DNA of 64,000 nucleotides from DATDAW01 sp036524675. Its GTDB lineage: Bacteria; Verrucomicrobiota; Verrucomicrobiia; Chthoniobacterales; DASVRZ01. Shown piece after piece: positions 25,234 to 31,857 of this stretch (within the stretch, counting starts at the first letter, position 1; each line of letters begins with the position of its first letter). Both the position numbers and the translations under genes were made by a program. A model generated the notes under the pieces. The model was not told where the DNA came from and searched no databases. It saw only the letters and a list, made by a program, of their open reading frames with translations. The stretch is from positions 1 to 64,000 of the forward strand of contig DATDBU010000111.1 in assembly GCA_036524675.1 (NCBI GenBank), given 5' to 3'.

Positions 25234-25817
25234 TTAGAGAAAAATCCAGAGACAAATAAGAACCCATGCCTCGTGCTGCGTGGTGATATGCTCCCGAACC
25301 GCCACGTCGTCGAGCATTGCGTGAAACAAAGTCGTCGAACTGCCCCTCAAAGCGAAGCCGAGGCGCAGCCCCACCGCGCCCCTACACGAGAGCCGTGCCA
25401 ATGCGCTCTTTGCCCGAAGTCGGCCGGGTAAGTTACCCTTCAAGGGTTCAAGCACAGCTTTCACCTCCGCCTTGGTGAGGACCACCGGCAATCTCATGGG
25501 ACGCGTCGCGCGTTGGACCTTGCCCAGCCGCGGTAATTTCACCTCTAACACCGTCGAATACAAAAACAACAGCGCGCTCAGCGCGTGGTTTTGAGTGGAT
25601 GCTGCCACGTCGCGTTCCGCGGCGAGATGGGTTAAAAACCGGGTGACTTCAGCCGCAACCCATCTCCAGCGGATGTCGTTTCCCATGAAAAAGAATGAAC
25701 CGGCGAATCCAACTGTTCGGTCCGAATGCTGCAATGTTTCAACCGCAAAGCGTCCCGGACGCGATCCAGCAATTTAGGCTTGCTGGCTTCGTGATCTTCT
25801 GAAATCGTGGCGGCCAT
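25234..25817 (-). pseudogene. Integron integrase (IntI), frameshifted and truncated
   Basis: The minus strand carries the N-terminal half of an IntI tyrosine recombinase in three frames. LLDRVRDALRLKHCSIRTEQ starts at about 25770; after a small deletion and shift, WIRRFILFHGKRHPLEMG continues in a second frame; after another shift EVTRFLTHLAAERDVAASTQ and NHALSALLFLYSTVLEVKLP and LPVVLTKAEVKAVLEPLKG continue in a third. These are close to the integron integrase consensus. Downstream of about 25440 homology stops, so the catalytic R..HxxR..Y half is missing and the enzyme must be inactive. It reads away from the cassette region, which is the standard orientation of intI relative to its cassettes. 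Confidence 0.8.
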
Positions 25818-25890
25818 GTGTTCGTTTTATCATGTCCTCCCCCCGCCTTTCCAGCCTGAATAGGCGGAAGCTTTCTTTCTTTCCATCCCG

Positions 25891-25929
25891 AAATAGACGA
25901 AACAGTCTTTCGTCTATTTGTAGTTAGGC
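25891..25929 (+). other. Candidate integron recombination site (attI- or attC-like hairpin ending in GTTAGGC)
   Basis: A perfect 12-bp stem (AAATAGACGAAA at 25891-25902, TTTCGTCTATTT at 25908-25919) with a 5-nt loop is followed by GTA and a consensus right core site GTTAGGC (25923-25929, GTTRRRY). It lies between the 5' end of intI and the SUKH cassette, exactly where the recombination point of an integron is expected. The left core (R'') is not clear: GCCTGAA at 25854 is the nearest candidate. Confidence 0.55.
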
Positions 25930-25943
25930 ATCACCACGCGCAA

Positions 25944-26345
25944 ATGACAAACACGGACCTCCAACGCATCGAACGCGAACTTTGGGTTACGTTGCCTGCC
26001 GATTACCGAGCGCTAATGCTGACGTATCCGTTCCCGCCAGACTCTTTTGCCGCAGAGTGTTTGCTCCCAGACATCGCGGACAGGCTGCTGGAGCTTGCTG
26101 GCGCTAGTGCGAATCTTCCGCCGCACAGTTTTATTATCGGTGACGATGGCGGCGAGGAGACGTATTTCATTGACGTGTCGCGGCAGCCTTCACCCGTTTA
26201 CGTTTTTCAGCTTGAGACTGGAAAAGTGAAGGAGGCGGCGGCGAGCTTGGACGCCTACGTCCAGAAATGCAGAGACACCGACGACGAGATACGCCGCGAT
26301 CAAGCAGAGATGGCGAAAAAGAGATGGTGGCAGTTTTGGAAATGA
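25944..26345 (+). CDS. SMI1/KNR4 (SUKH)-family protein in a gene cassette
   Basis: A 133-residue SUKH-superfamily protein. The N-terminal helix pair has IERELWVTLPADYRALMLTY, and the family's core follows at about residue 65: FIIGDDGGEETYFIDVSR, then SPVYVFQLETGKV. The C-terminus is a charged helix ending in WWQFWK. SUKH proteins often act as immunity proteins of contact-dependent toxin systems, and lone members are frequent integron cassettes. The gene starts 14 bp after a GTTAGGC core and its TGA is directly followed by a GCCTAAC core, so it fills a promoterless cassette of about 475 bp. No toxin gene is adjacent. Confidence 0.88.
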   Translation: MTNTDLQRIERELWVTLPADYRALMLTYPFPPDSFAAECLLPDIADRLLELAGASANLPPHSFIIGDDGGEETYFIDVSRQPSPVYVFQLETGKVKEAAASLDAYVQKCRDTDDEIRRDQAEMAKKRWWQFWK

Positions 26346-26346
26346 T

Positions 26347-26402
26347 GCCTAACAATAAAGGGTGTATTGCCGCGAAGCCGGCAAATACACCCGTAGTTGG
26401 CG
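26347..26402 (+). other. attC recombination site of the SUKH cassette
   Basis: The left core GCCTAAC (26347-26353) lies one base after the SUKH stop codon. A 13-bp stem follows (GGGTGTATTGCCG, 26360-26372, against CGGCAAATACACCC, 26379-26392) with a single unpaired A in the right strand, the kind of extrahelical base that directs IntI to the bottom strand. A 6-nt loop separates the arms. The right end is GTAGTT then GGCG (GTT at 26396-26398); the full GTTRRRY core is interrupted there, probably by the intron-like sequence that begins at this point. Confidence 0.75.
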
Positions 26403-26725
26403 TGCCCGGCAGGGCGCGCGTCCTTGGGGGAGTCTGAAGGAAGCCGCAGGGCAAAACGCTGCACCGATGGACAAGAATCGCATACGAGGCACAGAGACAG
26501 ACATGATGCAGCCGACTGCGCCAAAGTCCGATTCTTACACGGAAGGTCTCTATGAATATGCGGCGGTGATAAGCGCGGAGGTGCGTGTGCATTACCCGAG
26601 GAGATCTGCGATGCTGCGCCATAGAGCGCAACAGCGACCGAGAGATTGTGGGAAATCAGCAGAGGGCATAGTAAAGCCTAGCGGCAGGCCGAAGGCCCAA
26701 AGGTGAAGTGAGGAGGATTTGCCGT
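26402..26725 (+). mobile_element. 5' fragment of a probable group IIC-attC intron (no reverse transcriptase)
   Basis: Directly after the attC GTT, sequence begins with GTGCCCGGCAGGGCGC, which resembles the 5' end of bacterial class C group II introns, and continues with words I associate with their domain I (a GGAAGCCGCAGGGCAAA block near 26437 and GGACAAGAATCGCATACGAG near 26466) and the pre-ORF region (GCAGAGGGCATAGTA near 26657). Group IIC-attC introns are known to insert at the right core of attC sites. No reverse transcriptase/maturase frame, domain V or domain VI follows, so only the 5' ~320 nt remain. The assignment is from remembered family sequence and position, and should be confirmed by a covariance-model search. 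Confidence 0.55.
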
Positions 26726-26788
26726 CGCCGAAGATGTGGGCACATTGGGCGGTCAGAGTGAAGATAACGATTAAATGAGGGGAGCTGT

Positions 26789-27120
26789 ATGGTGAACGAT
26801 ACAGTCATCGATCTCGGAACTCTGAATGACTTGGCCAGCTATGCCACGGGTATCAACAACGCTGGCCGCGTCGTTGGCTATACCTTTGGCCTCCCGGCGA
26901 AAGAAACACGGGCCGTCCTTTTCAGCGGGACAGGCTCTGATAACATTGATCTCGGCACTTCTCGGGGGAAAATACAGCCGCGCCAGAGCGATCAATGATT
27001 TGGGGACAGATTGTCGGTGATGCGACCCGACAAGATAACCTGATGCGTGCGGTCTTTTGAGCGGCAGAGGAGCGGGAAATATCGATCTTGGAACTCTAGG
27101 GAAATTGAACAGCACTGCAT
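26789..27120 (+). pseudogene. Fragment of an HAF-repeat extracellular protein gene
   Basis: Conceptual translation gives VIDLGTLNDLASYATGINN then AGRVVGYTFG, RAVLFSG and IDLGT, then, after shifts of frame near 26960 and 27055, AINDLGT, VGDATR, RAV and NIDLGTLGKLNSTAF. This is the DLGTLGG..S.A.GIN..GQVVG pattern of the extracellular HAF repeat family. Both ends and the reading frame are broken, there is no signal peptide, and the nearest ATG (26789) starts inside a repeat. Confidence 0.6.
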
Positions 27121-27150
27121 TTTGCCATCAACAATTCGAGTCAGATTCTA

Positions 27151-27346
27151 CAGCAGCCGGGGGTTTGGCGAGGAACAAGCCACACCCCCGGAAACTCGAA
27201 AGAGACGAATCGATCCCGAAAGGATCGCAACCAGCGGTTGTCTCACCAGGTGACCGGCAGCATTGGCTGCGATCCCTTGGGATCGGGCCGATTTTCGCAT
27301 TTTATCCGGGGGTAATCGCTCGTCCTCACTCAACCCCCGGCTGCTG
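27151..27346. repeat. 196-bp imperfect palindrome (possible non-autonomous element)
   Basis: The ends are perfect 15-bp inverted repeats (CAGCAGCCGGGGGTT at 27151-27165, AACCCCCGGCTGCTG at 27332-27346). Inside, a CGATCCCGAAAGGATCG region (about 27210) faces a GCGATCCCTTGGGATCGG region (about 27270) in inverted order. No transposase is encoded. It may be a REP pair or a MITE-like element; no clear target-site duplication is seen. Confidence 0.65.
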
Positions 27347-27520
27347 TGGCTGTAATGGCTTCGCCATTGATCGAAGCAGAAAGCCGTCATCTCAGGCATG
27401 ACAATGCACTAGCAGGAGTGGCAATGGCGACACGAAGATTCCGGTGGCGACGCCAGTCGCTTCACCGGTATAAGAGCTGTTAACAAAACATCACCCTTTT
27501 GACTCGAAGGGTTTTGAGAA

Positions 27521-27674
27521 ATTAGCCGGTGGTGACAACCACCGGAACAGGATAAAAAGACGACTGTTCCGGACAGGGCCGGGATTCGCCGCATGAAAAC
27601 CAAGCGCTCCATCGCCCCTCCGGGGCTGGTCCGTTTTTGTACGACATTTCCGGTGGCTGTCGCCACCGGCTAAT
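27521..27674. repeat. Palindromic repeat pair with CCGGTGG/CCACCGG arms
   Basis: A 27-bp arm at 27521-27547 (ATTAGCCGGTGGTGACAACC then ACCGGAA) returns inverted at 27648-27674 with two mismatches. Each arm is itself a hairpin (CCGGTGG ... CCACCGG). Flanking words also mirror each other (a GGGTTTTGAGAAATTAG side against CTAATTTCCAATGACCC). A partial third arm lies at 27441-27469. Such CCGGTGGC-type repeats are, as far as I recall, frequent in Verrucomicrobia and Planctomycetes. Confidence 0.7.
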
Positions 27675-27789
27675 TTCCAATGACCCTCCGGGTCGAACCG
27701 AACGCAGTGAAACGGCATCCCGATCCTAGCCTTGTTTCGGTGGGTATTTGGCGCATGGCTTTCTTACTTTAGAGGCTAACCAGAAATCG

Positions 27790-28122
27790 GTGAATCTTCC
27801 AAATGCGCTTAGGGCCGCCGTCGAGCGGAGGAAGATAGCTGATTATCTCCTGGCATTCGATCACCCGGAAGGATCCGGCAAGGCGGAGTTTTTCACCCGA
27901 TTCGGATTCACCGCTGACGACTGGGAAGTTCTGGCGTGTGCACTTATCGAACACGCGAGAACGCACCCCATCTCGTCCACATCCGAATCTAAGTATGGCA
28001 TCAAATATCGAATTGACGGCCCAATCCGGTGTCCCGACGGTCGTTCTCCCTCGATCCGAGCCGTCTGGGTCATCGATACCGGCGCGGACGCGCCGAGACT
28101 GGTCACGGCTCATCCATTGTAG
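27790..28122 (+). CDS. DUF6883-family protein
   Basis: A 110-residue protein from the GTG at 27790, which gives the family-like start VNLPNALRAAVERRKIADYLL. The family pattern continues with HPEGSGKAEFFTRFGFTADDW near residue 32, a YGIKYRIDGPIRCPDGRS segment near 75, and RAVWVIDTGADAPRLVTAHP at the end. The frame is open 14 codons upstream to a TTG. DUF6883 proteins have no proven function. A DUF4926 gene starts 14 bp after the stop; these two families tend to be neighbours, which has the look of a two-gene toxin-antitoxin or defence-type module. Confidence 0.8.
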   Translation: MNLPNALRAAVERRKIADYLLAFDHPEGSGKAEFFTRFGFTADDWEVLACALIEHARTHPISSTSESKYGIKYRIDGPIRCPDGRSPSIRAVWVIDTGADAPRLVTAHPL

Positions 28123-28136
28123 TAGGTTTTCGCAAC

Positions 28137-28373
28137 ATGATTCAGGAGCACGACAGAGTTGTCCTTACCAAGCCTCTTGCCGAAGAGGGCCTTGAGCCGG
28201 GCGACATCGGAGCCGTCGTTCACGTTTATCCGCGCCACGACGCATATGAAGTCGAGTTTGTGACCCTCACCGGCAGGACCGCGGCGGTCGTTACTGTCTC
28301 AGCAGAGCATGTCCGCCCGGTGGGTAGCGGCGAGATTCCCCACGCGCGAGAACTCGCTCATCACCGACCATGA
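28137..28373 (+). CDS. DUF4926-family protein
   Basis: A 78-residue small protein with the typical DUF4926 sequence: MIQEHDRVVLTKPLAEEGLE, GDIGAVVHVYPRHDAYEVEF, a VTLTGRTAAVVTV strand pair and VRPV at about residue 62. The fold is a small SH3-like barrel by family prediction. It follows the DUF6883 gene by 14 bp with the same direction, so they are almost certainly co-transcribed. The last ~16 residues are outside the domain. Function unknown; possible antitoxin partner by arrangement only. Confidence 0.85.
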   Translation: MIQEHDRVVLTKPLAEEGLEPGDIGAVVHVYPRHDAYEVEFVTLTGRTAAVVTVSAEHVRPVGSGEIPHARELAHHRP

Positions 28374-28560
28374 ACTTGGAAATTGTGCTCATGCAACGCT
28401 CCACAACGTCGTAATTTTCGGCCCGGTTTGTTGGGTGACTTGCGCCAGATAGAGCTCCTGGCGGCAGCTTTTGAGCATGCGAGGGACGCTCCGGCGTCAA
28501 CGAGACTGTGGCATATTTCAAGGTTACCGGCGTTCAGATGCGGTTTCTGAAAGATTGACC

Positions 28561-28582
28561 GTCTGAAGTCGCGACCTCAGAC
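28561..28582. promoter_or_regulatory. 22-bp near-perfect palindrome just before the DppD gene
   Basis: GTCTGAAGTCGCGACCTCAG followed by AC reads almost the same on both strands (one mismatched pair). It ends 8 bp before the ATG of the DppD-like gene, where a ribosome-binding site would be. It could be an operator or a hairpin that occludes translation; no partner regulator is adjacent. Confidence 0.5.
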
Positions 28583-28590
28583 TGCGCCGC

Positions 28591-29421
28591 ATGCCCAAAT
28601 TGCTGGAAGTCGATAATCTCAGCATTGCTTTTGGTGATGTTACCTGTGTCCACGGCATCTCGTTTTCGCTTTCCAAAGGGGAAACCCTGGCAGTCGTGGG
28701 TGAAAGCGGTAGCGGAAAAAGTGTTACAGCGCTTTCGTTGGCACGACTCAATCCGACGCCGCCAGCGCGTTATACGGGTGGACGTATTCTGCTCGACGGC
28801 CGCGACGTCCTCGCGGCGAGCGAAGCGGAAGTTCGCGCCATTCGAGGGAAAAAGATCGGCTACATTTTCCAGGAACCGTCTACGTCCCTAAATCCGGTTC
28901 TGAGCATCCGCGCACAAATAGCAGAGATGATCCGTATTCATCGGCCCGATGTGGGCAGAAGTGAGATCGACGGCGAAATCATACGCTGGCTCGATCTTGT
29001 CGGGATCGTCAATCCCGCACAGCGCCTCCGCGACAATCCATTTCAACTCAGTGGCGGCATGCAGCAACGGGTGATGATCGCCATGGCATTATGTGCCCGG
29101 CCGGAAATCTTGGTCGCTGACGAGCCGACGACGGCGCTTGATGTGACCATTCAGGCGCAAATTATCGCTTTGCTTAAGGATCTGAAGGCAAAGCTGGGAA
29201 TGTCGATTTTGATGATCACACACAACTTTGGCTTGGTGCACGGCTTGGCTGACCGGGTTATCGTCATGTTCCGCGGCCAGATCGTAGAAGAAGGAGAAAC
29301 AGCGAAAGTAATTCGCGAACCCTCGCATCCCTACACTAAAGCGCTCATCGCGTGCATCCCCCGAATGGGAGCGAAGTTGCGGCGGCTGCCAAATATTGCC
29401 GAACTAATGGCTCGATCGTAG
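28591..29421 (+). CDS. DppD/OppD-type peptide ABC transporter ATPase, orphan and short
   Basis: A 276-residue ATPase of the oligopeptide transporter family. Walker A is GESGSGKSVTALSL near residue 38, Q-loop FQEPSTSLNP near 92, signature LSGGMQQRVMIAMAL near 153, Walker B ILVADEPTTALDVTIQAQII near 176 and H-loop MITHNFGLVHGLADR near 210. The protein stops about 17 residues into the oligo_HPY region (CIPRMGAKLRRLPNIAEL), whereas DppD proteins are about 325 residues, so the C-terminal zinc/dimer tail is missing. No permease or binding protein is next to it; the matching DppA- and DppB-like genes lie 22 kb upstream, which suggests a dispersed or rearranged operon. Confidence 0.88.
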   Translation: MPKLLEVDNLSIAFGDVTCVHGISFSLSKGETLAVVGESGSGKSVTALSLARLNPTPPARYTGGRILLDGRDVLAASEAEVRAIRGKKIGYIFQEPSTSLNPVLSIRAQIAEMIRIHRPDVGRSEIDGEIIRWLDLVGIVNPAQRLRDNPFQLSGGMQQRVMIAMALCARPEILVADEPTTALDVTIQAQIIALLKDLKAKLGMSILMITHNFGLVHGLADRVIVMFRGQIVEEGETAKVIREPSHPYTKALIACIPRMGAKLRRLPNIAELMARS

Positions 29422-29441
29422 CACGATGACAGACCGAAGAG

Positions 29442-30011
29442 TCACACAAAGCGACACGTTTTGGAAACCGCGGGGCGCAGCAAGCGCAAGTATTCTTTCT
29501 TGGGGATACTGATGGCACCAAATGTCTGTAGGTGCGGCGTGACCCATTGGATATCCAGCAGGGTATAGCCACGATCTTTCAAGCGGGTGATCAGGCCAAC
29601 CAGCGCGACTTTTGAAGCGTCGGTTTCGTAGTGGAACATGGATTCGCCGAAGAATGCCCCGCCTATCGCGACTCCGTACAATCCACCCGCAAGACCATTT
29701 TCGCTCCAGGCTTCGACGGAATGAGCGTAGCCTATTTTATGGAGTCGAACATAACTCGCCAGGATTTCGTCGCTTATCCACGTTTCTTCACGTCCACCGC
29801 AAGCACGCATAACCGCCTCAAATTGTTCGTTAATCCGAATTTCGAACCGGTTCTTTGCCAACGTGCGTCGCAAACCGTGCGGGATATGAAAACTGTCCAG
29901 TGGCAAGATCCCGCGCGGATCTGGACTGAACCAACCAATCTCCCCGTTCTCGAGCCCCATCGGGAAAATCCCCCGGCAATAGGCCTCCAGGAGCAACTCA
30001 GAAGAAATCAT
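29442..30011 (-). CDS. aat: Leucyl/phenylalanyl-tRNA-protein transferase
   Basis: A 189-residue transferase that attaches Leu or Phe to proteins with N-terminal Arg or Lys, marking them for ClpAPS. The N-terminus ELLLEAYCRGIFPMG, the WFSPDPRGILPLDSFHIP motif near residue 27, WISDEILASYVRLHKIGYAH near 78, GGLYGVAIGGAFFGESMFH near 108 and DIQWVTPHLQTFGAISIPK near 150 are all intact. It is short compared with E. coli (234), mostly at the N-terminus. The N-end-rule adaptor clpS is encoded 5.3 kb away in the same direction. Confidence 0.95.
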   Translation of the reverse strand: MISSELLLEAYCRGIFPMGLENGEIGWFSPDPRGILPLDSFHIPHGLRRTLAKNRFEIRINEQFEAVMRACGGREETWISDEILASYVRLHKIGYAHSVEAWSENGLAGGLYGVAIGGAFFGESMFHYETDASKVALVGLITRLKDRGYTLLDIQWVTPHLQTFGAISIPKKEYLRLLRPAVSKTCRFV

Positions 30012-30020
30012 CTGATGTCA

Positions 30021-30086
30021 GAAGGCAGAATGCAGAAGTCGGAATGCAGAAAGGGGCAGGATTTTTGAGTTCTGCATTCTGCCTTC
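30021..30086. repeat. Dyad of 17-bp arms upstream of aat
   Basis: GAAGGCAGAATGCAGAA (30021-30037) has a perfect inverted copy TTCTGCATTCTGCCTTC (30070-30086). Next to it, CCTTCTGCCTTCGGAT-type words repeat three times up to and into the 3' end of the neighbouring gene, so the last codons of that gene (KAEG) are built from the repeat. Confidence 0.8.
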
Positions 30087-30123
30087 CTCCTTCTGCCTTC
30101 GGATTCATCCTTCGGCCTTCGGA

Positions 30124-31830
30124 TCATCCTTCTGCCTTCGGATAGATTCCCTCGGCGGCAAGGATTTCGAAAACGCTTTTCAGAATCAGCCGGTAGTGCT
30201 CACGGAAGACTTCGTCTTCGGGTTCGTTTTGCAGTCGGACGAAATCGGCGTGGTCGCGAGCGAGTTTTAACGAAAGGAATTGAGTCAGTTGCTCGCGCTC
30301 ACCCAACAATGAACCATCCGGAGCGGTGAGTGCCTGAGCGTGTTGTTCGGCATCAGCGGTGAGATCCTCGAGGCGTTGACGCAGTTCGGCGTTCGCAGTT
30401 TCAAGCTGGGAAACAAGGCGGCGCAGGGACTCTGGGTCCTCGGGTTTGGTAATCTCGGGCCAAACGTTATCGGCACCATATCGGTCGCGGCGGCCGCGAC
30501 CGCCTCGTTTGATGCGTTTGATTTCCTCTTCGCGCTGGCGGAGCGCGGATTTTGCCGCCTGAAGCTGCTGGGTTTGTTGGCGCAGAAAGCTATCCACCTG
30601 GCGCAACGCAGCGACGGGATCGAACTGCCCTGAGCGCGACGGCTGCGGGCCCTGCCGGGCAGGTTGTCCAGGGCTGATGTATGGCGGATGACGCCGCATG
30701 ACCACCTGGGCTGTCTCCTTGTTGTCCTCTTCCTCCTCCTCTTCGTCTTCTTCTTCCTCTTCGTCTTCTTCTTCCTCCTCCTCTTCTTCTCTGTCTGAAA
30801 CATCTTCGGCAGCGCTCTCCTCATCGGTCACCTCTGGTTTTTCGCCAGTATCTTCTTCGGTGCCGTTTACCGTTTCCTGTGCCGGTAAGTCTTCCACCTC
30901 ATCTGCGGGCTGCGCCGCCGGAGTTTTTGCGAGATCGCGTGCCTTCAGGGCCTCAGCGATGGGTTCGGGAAATTCGGCGGCACGTTGGGGAAGGTCCCGC
31001 AAGAGGCGGCCGGGCCATTTCCTGATCGCTTGAGCAATCAGAGCGGCTGGCTTTTCATCGAGGAGATCTATTTTGCCGCTCATCAGAATCCACTGGAGCA
31101 GCGATTGCTGGCTGAATGGCGGGCAGCCGCTAGAAAAGATTGTTGCCACGGTGCAGGAAAAAAATGGCCGGACATCCGCGTCCTTCAAACCGGCAAGGGG
31201 CAGACGCAGAAGCCACGGTTTTCCTTTGCCGACGAATACGTTGAAAAACGACTGGCGGTCGCGTACGGCAAGGGTTCCGTCCGGCTGCAACATTTCTGAC
31301 GAGAGTGCGCACGCCCATTTTGCGGCCTGTGTTTCATCAACTTTTGCAAGTCCACGCGTGAGACTGATCCGGATACGGCGTCCAGCTTCGTCGGCGAACT
31401 TCTCTCCTTTCATGCCGGTGACAAATAGTCTGCGGCCGTATGGTTTCATGTCGGGCCAAGCTGCGTTAAGACCGCTCACGCTTACCGGCCATGGCAAGAT
31501 CGCCATGGCATCGAGGGCCTCGGAAATCTCGGCGCGTCCGCCCAGAAGAGCCTGCCGAAGCAGATCTGCGGCGCGGGTCTCGGCCGTTGGGCTGAGGCGA
31601 GCGCTTTTTGACATGGCAGCCAAATCCAGCAGGGAGCCTGATTCGTCTGGGAGCGGCGCTTCCACCGCGGTCTGGGTGGAAGCTTCAACGGCATTTTCTT
31701 CGGCGGGTGCAGTCTCTGGGTGTTCCAGATTGTGGTCGCTCAAATCGGGATGTGCGGTAGCCGTTTCAGGCAATGGCCCTTCGACAGTGGCAGCTTCGAA
31801 TGCGGGAAGGGGGAATTCGTCGGAAGTCAT
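30124..31830 (-). CDS. Unrecognised protein with a long acidic run and coiled coil
   Basis: A 568-residue protein that I do not recognise. Residues 1-70 are Ala/Glu/Pro-rich. Residues 75-290 look like a folded helical domain (with MAILPWPVSVSGLNAAWPDM and WACALSSEMLQPDG). Residues 330-375 are almost uninterrupted Glu/Asp (about 25 acidic residues in a row). After a short Pro/Gln linker, residues 405-520 form a coiled coil (heptads of L/Q/R/E, including QTQQLQAAKSALRQREEEI). There is no signal peptide or membrane helix. The layout resembles a cytoplasmic scaffold or nucleic-acid/positive-protein-binding factor, but no function can be assigned. It precedes aat and follows two CNNM genes in the same direction. 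Confidence 0.7.
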   Translation of the reverse strand: MTSDEFPLPAFEAATVEGPLPETATAHPDLSDHNLEHPETAPAEENAVEASTQTAVEAPLPDESGSLLDLAAMSKSARLSPTAETRAADLLRQALLGGRAEISEALDAMAILPWPVSVSGLNAAWPDMKPYGRRLFVTGMKGEKFADEAGRRIRISLTRGLAKVDETQAAKWACALSSEMLQPDGTLAVRDRQSFFNVFVGKGKPWLLRLPLAGLKDADVRPFFSCTVATIFSSGCPPFSQQSLLQWILMSGKIDLLDEKPAALIAQAIRKWPGRLLRDLPQRAAEFPEPIAEALKARDLAKTPAAQPADEVEDLPAQETVNGTEEDTGEKPEVTDEESAAEDVSDREEEEEEEEDEEEEEDEEEEEEDNKETAQVVMRRHPPYISPGQPARQGPQPSRSGQFDPVAALRQVDSFLRQQTQQLQAAKSALRQREEEIKRIKRGGRGRRDRYGADNVWPEITKPEDPESLRRLVSQLETANAELRQRLEDLTADAEQHAQALTAPDGSLLGEREQLTQFLSLKLARDHADFVRLQNEPEDEVFREHYRLILKSVFEILAAEGIYPKAEG

Positions 31831-31857
31831 GAAATCTAAAACAGTTTTGCGATGGAT

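Noticed and set aside
26362..26706. 114-codon plus-strand frame after the SUKH cassette
   Set aside because: The sequence looks like structured intron RNA; the frame begins inside the attC stem and has no protein features.
30698..31033. Plus-strand frame starting with a long poly-Ser run
   Set aside because: It is the complement of the Glu/Asp codons of the acidic protein.
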